64,000 nucleotides of DNA, from assembly GCF_905220415.1 (NCBI RefSeq), contig NC_059540.1:1123501-1187500 (forward strand), in the 5' to 3' direction. The DNA is from Colias croceus. Its lineage: Eukaryota; Arthropoda; Insecta; Lepidoptera; Pieridae. Position 1 is the first letter of the stretch; the number at the start of each line of letters is the position of its first letter. Positions 57,801-64,000 of the stretch are shown piece by piece. The position numbers were made by a program, and so were the translations under genes. The notes below the pieces were generated by a model. That model did not search any database. It was not told where the DNA came from and worked only from the letters and a program-made list of their open reading frames with translations.

Positions 57801-60657
57801 GTAAAAAAACAATCGAAAATGACTTAGGGCGTATTCAGTTTGTTGAAACTTGTTGGAACTTGTCGGCGCCGATCAGCGCTTATCGGCGCATGTTCATATA
57901 TTTTCCTGCGCGGGTTACCAGCGCTGATAAGCGCCGATAAGCGCTTATAAGCGCTTATAAGTTTCAAGCTTTCTTTCTGAATACGCCCTATGGCAGTTTG
58001 ACACTCCGAATTAAAGCATCTTACTACTGACGAATAATTTTCATTATCGATTACCTGGGATTGGGGCATTCATCTTTCGTACTTTCTGGAATTGCTATGT
58101 TCTAAAGCTTACAATACTATCCAAGTTCTTAAAATTACCATTACAATTAATGTTTTCTACCAGACTAATAAAAACCTACCTTAGTAGGTTTCGGAGTGGG
58201 CAAAGAATGGCGCAATTCAGTACTAATCTGTATATCAGTATCGACTTCTATAGATGCTCTAGTTGTACAGTTATCCGTAGCGCTAGTGACCCATTGGACC
58301 CCCTCGTTGAAGTCCCCTATACAGGTGTGGGTTCGACACCCGGCTGAGGTCACTGATTCACCTGTAATGACATTAAGTGCATTTAAAATAAATTATTGAA
58401 ATGCTAGTGCTAGCGTTCAAAATATCGTCTTATTTTAGTCTGTATTTTCTTTAAAAATAAAGGTTCTCTTTCTGGTATTTTTACCAGCAACAGTTTAAAT
58501 AAAAACAGTTTAAATTAATTAAATATATGTTTGTACTATATTAAAAATTTTATAATTTCGATATCTAGCAAGCCAACAACTGTGTACACCATGTGTACAC
58601 ACACATTGGTTAAATTAAAAAAATGCATATTTTACATTATCAGGTCACTCACCCAATGCCACAGTAGGTACGGAATCGAATCCTTTACAATAATAAACCG
58701 GCTTCATAAAGACAATTTCTATGCCATCCCAAAAGCCAGGAGTCACAGGCTTATATTCCGGACTTATTTCCACATGGAGTAACACAGTCTGAGCATCTAA
58801 ATATAACCTCTTTACGTTTAACTTCTGAACTACTATTTTCTCCTTTAAGTCCAAACCAGGATTAGATTCCTTGAAACTCTTCAACACCTCTTCAGTCTTA
58901 TTCAAACTTATTTCCCCGAAAACACTTTCATACTTCGTTCTCAAATAAATATACTCCTTGAGTTTAACTTCCCAGATTCGAGTCAGTTTTTCCACTATAT
59001 CCAGTTTGATTTTTCTATAATGTCGTAAGAGTACTGCGTATACGTTGTCTAGGGATTCTTTTTCTCTTATAAACAGTTTTTTATTAGATTCAGCTACGTG
59101 GTAATTTCTAACATCAACATGAGTACACCAGTAATAGCCATCTCTTTCTGGTTTAATAACAAATATATTTGTATCTTCTTTTTTACGCTTTCCAACTTTA
59201 GTTGGATATCGTTGTACAGAATCGGTATAGCAATATACTCTTTCGCTGGTGATTGAATTATTTACCGTCAGGGTGACCTTATTGTCTCTGAAATTACACG
59301 CTTATTTATTTTTGAGATTGATTGAAGAGATATTGACGTCAATGAGTATGGAATTTGTTTCATATGTATGAAGATTAGTAATTATAATCTTATTATTAGA
59401 AACTTACGCTTATAGAACTCTGCTAAAACGTATTATTAAAATGATAACCTCCTCCTTTTTTTTAAGTCGGTTAATAAGTCTATATTTTTAGAAAATTGTT
59501 TTTGAAACCATAATAATTTTCAGTGATTAAGAATTTAAGAAAAATCTAGAGATAACGTAATTAAATACTTACAGGTCAATATCCAGTACCATGCTTAAAT
59601 TCTTCACAGGAACATTGCGTTCACAAATCACATCGAAGAAAATATAAGAGCTATTGACGAGGTACCAGAGATCATCACGTAAAGCTCCAAATACAGTATC
59701 CGAATTGTTACTATTATCTTCAAAATTCCACTCGGAACTTGGTATCTGAAATTAACAATTAATTGAACAATAGATGGTAAATAAACGACTTCAAATAACT
59801 TTATTTTCCATTGTTAATGCCCCTAAATGAAAACAGCAATTAACAGACAAAATATTTAAAATTGAATTTACCTCTGAATGGTCATTAGCTGAGTCATATC
59901 TTAATGAATTCAGATCGGAACTCATTATCATTCCCAAGGGAAATGTATTATTAAACCCTAATTCGTGAAACATCGGGTTATTGGAATACCTCCAGCCCCG
60001 ATTTAAAAGAGATCCTCCTCTTTTCCCACACAAATCTTGAGCTTGCTTCCAAGTAGCTCTGACTGTCCCCCCACCGACACCAGTCAAAACTGTGAGACAG
60101 GTAGATTCTGGACTATAAAACCTTACAGCGTCTCTTAAACCGACACATCCAGTGTCAGAAACTTCATCTTCATCTGGATATGGCTTGAGAAAGCAATACC
60201 TGTAATACCTATCTGTACACTTAACAGCTGTGAAATTACTTATTGGATTAATCGCAACACATAGCTCTTCGCCAGTGTCTATCGTTGGATCTATATTCAC
60301 TTCGAATGACGAATCCAACTCACTTCCCATGCTTTTAGTGTAGGACCAGTCAACAAATGTACCACCAGGGTATAACGATTTGAACTCTGTCCATAATACT
60401 ATATTTGGTGTAGTAAAGTTTAAGTCCAAATATAGCTTGGACGTATACAAGTTTCCAACACAGTCTTTGTATTTATCTGTGAACTTCTCTGGTCCTTTGA
60501 GCCTGTAACACATGGGATGCCCTTTCTCCGTCGTGTACGCGATGGAGAAACCTATAGGGCATGAGTACTTTTTGGTTTTCTTGCCGTAAACTGTCTTGCA
60601 GATGCATGATAAAGCGATGAGTGCCACCGTTGCTTGCAGGAGATGAATTAGATGCAT
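53675..60657 (-). CDS. adhesion G-protein-coupled receptor with lectin-like, Ig-like and mucin regions (9 exons)
   Basis: Exons (minus): 60657-59872, 59745-59573, 59287-58653, 58361-58180, 57336-57091, 56562-56461, 56180-55946, 55447-55245 and 54829-53675. All phases agree, giving 1238 residues. A signal peptide (MHLIHLLQATVALIALSCIC) is followed by two C-type-lectin-like modules (about 30-150 and 160-310), an Ig-like segment with DGYYWC (about 325-400), a CIGDF..GVQW region, a Thr/Ser stalk (about 592-685), a GAIN-like region, a GPS with CRCTHLTHF (predicted cleavage Leu911/Thr912) and seven TM helices. It would sense an extracellular ligand or tension. The ligand is unknown and I found no confident named orthologue. 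Confidence 0.88.
54895..55064. repeat. pyrimidine-rich microsatellite in GPCR intron
   Basis: A CATTTT/CTCTCC/CCTCTCACT mixture, almost pure pyrimidine on the plus strand, in the intron between exons 8 and 9. Confidence 0.85.
55245..55447 (-). CDS. GPCR exon 8: GAIN region
   Basis: Acceptor CAAATTCCAG, donor GGAGAG|GTAAAT. It encodes APNTTSLQSDESEAVVVLPG, then RRVSFVVFRNDRAFQD and SIKVENLTTFENGE, the beta-strand pattern typical just before a GPS. Phase is 1 in and 0 out. Confidence 0.88.
55946..56180 (-). CDS. GPCR exon 7: GAIN helical region
   Basis: Acceptor ACATTACAG, donor AATG|GTAAGT. It encodes VDRLLEDSDNLEIPGQFLHL, LDRLGSSIQLNG and SNIALVMANAEPDNPVRGI. Phase is 0 in and 1 out. Confidence 0.88.
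56461..56562 (-). CDS. GPCR exon 6: 34 codons
   Basis: Acceptor CTTTTTCAG, donor AATCAG|GTAATA. It encodes PKQVLEQVMQDLDNLINNES and FVNDIDDIFNQ, likely helical. Phase 0/0. Confidence 0.82.
56812..56986. mobile_element. 175-bp MITE, TTA target duplication
   Basis: 33-bp perfect inverted ends begin GGGCTGATTTTTCAATCCTT, with TTA on both sides (56809-56811, 56987-56989). It lies in the GPCR intron between exons 5 and 6. Confidence 0.88.
57091..57336 (-). CDS. GPCR exon 5: mucin-like stalk
   Basis: Acceptor AATAATTCTAG, donor AAGCCG|GTAAGT, 82 codons, phase 0/0. A Ser/acidic start (NSSSSESNEDNSD) is followed by an 11-residue repeat (EVVTVTSTPLD, DVLTVTSTPDE, EVITVTSTPEE) and a poly-Thr run. It is probably heavily O-glycosylated and holds the lectin part away from the membrane. 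Confidence 0.85.
57827..57988. mobile_element. 162-bp MITE
   Basis: Inverted ends GGGCGTATTCAG with TA on both sides (57825-57826, 57989-57990). The interior is made of palindromic AAGCGCTTATAAGCGC and CGGCGC words. It lies in the GPCR intron between exons 4 and 5. Confidence 0.78.
58180..58361 (-). CDS. GPCR exon 4: Cys/Trp region before the stalk
   Basis: Acceptor TCATTACAG, donor ACTAAG|GTAGGT. It encodes SVTSAGCRTHTCIGDFNEGV and QWVTSATDNCTTRAS. A C-x-GDF-x-x-G-x-x-W pattern occurs in the pre-GAIN part of some receptors. Phase is 1 in and 0 out. Confidence 0.82.
58653..59287 (-). CDS. GPCR exon 3: Ig-like segment and linker
   Basis: Acceptor GTAATTTCAG, donor TTGG|GTGAGT, 635 nt. It encodes DNKVTLTVNNSITSERVYCY, then PERDGYYWCTHVD, the F-strand pattern of an Ig fold, then a long Lys/Glu-rich region. 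Phase is 2 in and 1 out. Confidence 0.85.
59573..59745 (-). CDS. GPCR exon 2: end of second lectin-like module
   Basis: Acceptor TTAATTTCAG, donor GACCT|GTAAGT. It encodes IPSSEWNFEDNSNNSD and LRDDLWYLVNSSYIFFDVIC, resembling the closing W...C of a C-type lectin fold. Phase is 0 in and 2 out. Confidence 0.82.
59872..60657 (-). CDS. GPCR exon 1 (coding): signal peptide and lectin-like modules
   Basis: The ATG (60657-60655) follows directly after an acceptor TTTCAG, so a non-coding first exon lies upstream. It encodes a signal peptide, then SCPIGFSIAYTTEKGHPMCY ... DRYYRYCFLKP (module 1) and STCLTVLTGV ... WKQAQDLCGKRGGSLLN (start of module 2). The donor is TCAGAG|GTAAAT. Confidence 0.85.
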
Positions 60658-61568
60658 CTGAAATAGATAGAATACAATTATGATAGATATTACGAATACA
60701 ATAGATAGAATACATTGGTTGTAGCTGTGATATATTTTTATAAGTTTAACCATAACCCTTCTTATAAAGCTAAGAAGATCTAGATTCTAAATACCTACAC
60801 ATGATAAAGATCTAGGTATGTATGTCTAAGTATTGCAGGTTGCATAATTATCTTGTGTGAATAATAAAAAACAAAAATCAGAAAGCGATTCAGTCAAAAT
60901 AATTTATCATTCGATAATTAATATTCTAAGAGAATCGAACGACTTACGACGACTTTAACTTTGTTAATTACAACGGAACTCTTAATTCTTATGCAATGAA
61001 TAACTATCACAAAAACTTGAGCGATGTCAATGGACATCCGGATGGAACGAAGTGTTAAGTTAGAGAGACACAGACAGAGAACCACGCGCACGCCGCACGG
61101 CTTACAACTCTAGCAAAAAGTGTCGTGACAACTTTTCGTAAGAATTTTTTCCGTCTAGCCCCCTTTCACAACGCGCGATAAGGAACTTCGTTCCAAAAAC
61201 TTAAATAATATATCTAGTTATGATAAAAAAAGATAAACAAAATCAAAATTATGAATTATCCACCTACACCACACCACATTAATGGGAGTGATGTGTGAAT
61301 TTAGTGGAAATAGATTTGCTTCTAAAATTACCTTTCGATAAAATGTTTACCTACACCCAAAAATAGCGACGTACTGCTTGCAATGTTTCCGTTCAAACTT
61401 CAAATAAGTTAGGAAGGGTTAGCTTAAATGGCTAGTGTATTTTCTAAATGTAGTTTTATTGCATATATTTTTTTCTAAGAATAGCAAATAATTATATCAT
61501 ATTGTGTGGAGTCTCGAACCGAATGCTTTATTTTTACCCTGGAAATTGAGAGTATTGTGCTCGTATAA
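60658..61568. other. upstream region of the GPCR gene
   Basis: Must hold the 5' UTR exon and promoter, but I cannot place them. A less AT-rich stretch with a CGCACGCCGCACGG motif lies at about 61050-61150. Confidence 0.4.
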
Positions 61569-63609
61569 GGGCATTTTCACAAAAATGTATACCCCCTGAT
61601 TTTCACCTGTCCCTCGAATTCATTAAATTCTATATAATGAAGTAGTTGCCAGAATTATTTATATATGCTATCAAAGTGAAGAAACGTATACAATATTTTG
61701 TTTTTTTAACAAAAACTATGACATAATCTAAAATAAAGTTAAGTTAATTATAAATAACCATTGAAAAATGTGTAATTTTACGCTGTCCCCTGCTTACTCT
61801 TACGCGTTTATTAAATCATTTCTTAACTTTTTTGTTAGAAAGGTACTATCTTTTAAGGTTTTATTTGGTCCAGGATAATCAGTTACTGTGATAATAGTTA
61901 AAATATAATAACCTTATATAACAAAAATAAAATATAAAAAAATAAAAAAGAAAATCAAAAAAATTGTCCTTCCCGGAACGTTCAGTTTTGTCACCGATTT
62001 TCTAAAAAAGAAATTACTGTGGTTCAAATAGTTTTGCATTACTGTCAACACCATAGCTACTGCTATGCAACTTATCAGGTTAGAAGCCTTCAGGGTCCAA
62101 AAACTGCTTAGAAGGAGTGCACGCGTGTTTGCAAGCCGCAGGGACCAAATTCTTCATTCAGGTATGTGACCATATTTTGGCTTATTTCTATCTATTTATC
62201 TTGTAGTATTTAGTTAATTTTGTTTTAAATGTTTTTATATGTAAGTTGATCAAAAGTTTTGATGAATATAAGTGTTGTGGTTATATTTTAAACCGTTTTT
62301 ATTACGAGAGGATTATCAAATGTGACTTCCGCTGTGTGACTATTTGAGCGGTCACATATACGCTGAACGAAAAGTCACAACATGCCTGAACACATAAAGC
62401 AATGTTTACATGGCGATTTTCTTGAGCTATAAAAATATTTTTCTAAGACATTTTTGACTGAGTTCCAAAAGTAGATTTCAAAAATAAAAATAATTTCCCC
62501 ATACAGATCGCAACAGCTGATTGATCATTTTGCATGAGGAAGTAAATTTTTTTTTTAGAGGAAAAAAAGAAGCAGTATGCATAAAAAGAAACAAAATAAT
62601 CCAGCAGAACTAAGAATCTAGACAATGTGCCTTGTTTAACTACGAAAGGTAATAATGAAACAAAAATCTTAATTTTTTTTACGATATTTTTCATTGGTTT
62701 TTTTTTTATTTACAGATTAACCTTCGTGTTTGCAGCGTCCACTGAAACAAGATTTTTTATCCAATATGGTGATTGAGATTATTTATTTAAGGTTAATAAT
62801 AAACGAATCACGAAGACTGATTATCGACTGATTAATTTGATTAGTGCCAATATAAAACATAAAAAAGACTTCTTATTCTTGAATCTTGATAGTAATTAAC
62901 CCTTTAGATAAATAATAATAATGTGATGGCTTAGTCCGAACTGATTGTGATAATTTAGGTTGAAGTTAAGTTAAGTTTATAATCAGGTATATTTATTATG
63001 TGCCTGCGTACTTTTTTTTCGCCATGTAAACGCACCCTTTCCCTTTTTAGGTATTCGGTTGTGTGACTGTCCCTATAATACGGAGCTGAATTTTTTAAAT
63101 ATTTCAGTAGATTTTACATTTAATGCCCTTCAAATCAGTCCCTTTAATGGAGAATAATACATAAGTGTTATATTTGTTGCCTTTTCTCTAAAAAAGTATC
63201 TAACATTTTAAATGTAAAGATAATAATGACAGTTAAAGTACCAGAGTCACAATACTGAATGTACTATTATTTTTTTTAATTAGCTTAGATCCAAAAGTTG
63301 GGAATAGTGAGTGTTTAAAATATACAAAATAACGATTTTAAGTTAATAAATAAACAATATCTAAAAATTCTTATATTTTGCACTGTTTTTCCAGCTACTG
63401 AATATAGTCACAAAACTGATATAAAATTGCGAGTCTTTCCATTGTGTCCTATTATTTTTACAGATTTCTCATTTTAAACCCATTGTATTATATTTTTTCT
63501 TGAAGTATATTGAATTTCCGTTTTAAAGAGACCAAAAAAAGTTTAAAATATAATACTTTATTAAAAAATGTATTTTTCAAGCAGGGGGTACATTTTTGTG
63601 AAAATGCCC
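61569..63609. mobile_element. 2.04-kb TIR element of unknown family
   Basis: Inverted ends share GGGCATTTTCACAAAAATGTA followed by CCCCCTG (a two-base insertion on the left). ATAA flanks both ends (61565-61568, 63610-63613). The interior is AT-rich with no transposase. One short exon-like frame at 62065-62161 ends in a consensus donor. It is probably a non-autonomous DNA transposon; a 4-bp target duplication would suit Sola- or Ginger-type families, but this is a guess. Confidence 0.7.
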
Positions 63610-63728
63610 ATAAATAAAAATAGAATACGTTTCTTTAAAATTTTCAATCATTTTCATAAAGTTATATACCTATCAGGAATATTTCCCAACTTATTAGGAG
63701 AGCCAATAATTTGAATTGGGCCTATTAA

Positions 63729-63930
63729 TCTACACCAATATTATAAAGCTGAAGAGTTTTTTGTTTGTTTGTTTGAACGCGCTAATCTCGGGAACTACTG
63801 GTCCGATTTGAAAAATTATTTCGGTGTTGGATAGCCTATTCATCGAAGAAGGCTAGGCTATAATATAATATCATCACGTTAAGACCAACAGGAGCGGAGA
63901 CACGCGGGTGAAACCATGAAGCGCAGCTAG
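63729..63930 (+). mobile_element. non-autonomous Helitron, diverged subfamily
   Basis: Starts A|TCTACACCAATATTATAAAG and ends AAGCGCAG-CTAG|T. The 3' hairpin is weaker than in other copies and the body has a TTTGTTTGTTTG run. Confidence 0.75.
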
Positions 63931-64000
63931 TTGTGTATACTAAAATTTAGTAACGCTGGTTTTATAAAATTATTGATACCATGAATTACGAATAAAACAA

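Noticed and set aside
58055..58085. 31-nt exon candidate on the minus strand between GPCR exons 4 and 5
   Set aside because: It has AG and GT ends, but no phase connects both neighbours; direct joining of exons 4 and 5 keeps the frame.
58323..58338. GGGTTCGACACCCGG, resembling a tRNA T arm
   Set aside because: It lies inside a coding GPCR exon and has no other tRNA parts.
1..64000. CRISPR arrays, operons, phage or plasmid features
   Set aside because: The window is intron-rich insect nuclear DNA; the repeats seen are transposons and minisatellites.

Overview
This is AT-rich nuclear DNA from an insect, almost certainly a moth or butterfly. Genes are split by long introns, splice sites are consensus GT-AG, and the window holds at least eight short elements of the lepidopteran non-autonomous Helitron type (A^TC...CTAG^T ends, hairpin before the 3' end). 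Non-LTR retrotransposons, MITEs and a PIF/Harbinger transposon are also present. There is no prokaryotic or viral signature.

Layout. 1-2278: two LINE fragments, one cut by the window edge and one 5'-truncated Jockey-type copy with clean 12-bp target duplications. 8126-45363 (+): most of a large ADAM-family gene resembling mind-meld/UNC-71. At least 18 exons could be joined by reading frame and phase. They cover the end of the prodomain, a furin-like site, a metalloprotease domain whose zinc motif lacks the catalytic Glu, the disintegrin and cysteine-rich domains, an EGF-like module, a choice of two transmembrane exons and a cytoplasmic tail of about 400 residues. Its N-terminal exons lie left of the window. 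49663-51042 (-): an intronless DNAAF3 homologue, tail-to-tail with the ADAM gene. A perfect RFX X-box and a forkhead site lie about 60-110 bp upstream of its start. 53675-60657 (-): a nine-exon adhesion GPCR (1238 residues) with a signal peptide, tandem C-type-lectin-like modules, an Ig-like segment, a mucin stalk, a GAIN/GPS region and seven TM helices.

The introns hold most of the unusual structure. The intron at 8269-12857 contains a 1.2-kb head-to-head array of four near-identical tRNA-like units, flanked by one 12-bp target-site duplication. The intron at 19996-26854 contains a complete 3.1-kb Harbinger element with intact transposase and MADF genes on opposite strands; each gene's intron contains an exon of the other. 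The ADAM gene has partial duplications of two of its own exon edges. It also has a 13-unit heat-shock-element-like array just before one exon and a probable 12-nt microexon. Several previously unnamed TIR elements with identifiable target duplications are scattered across the window, including a 2-kb element at the right end.

The host genes do not form a pathway. ADAM is a probable neuronal adhesion/guidance receptor, DNAAF3 an axonemal dynein assembly factor, and the GPCR an orphan adhesion receptor. Exon joins come from reading frames and splice consensus only; no transcripts or database searches were available.
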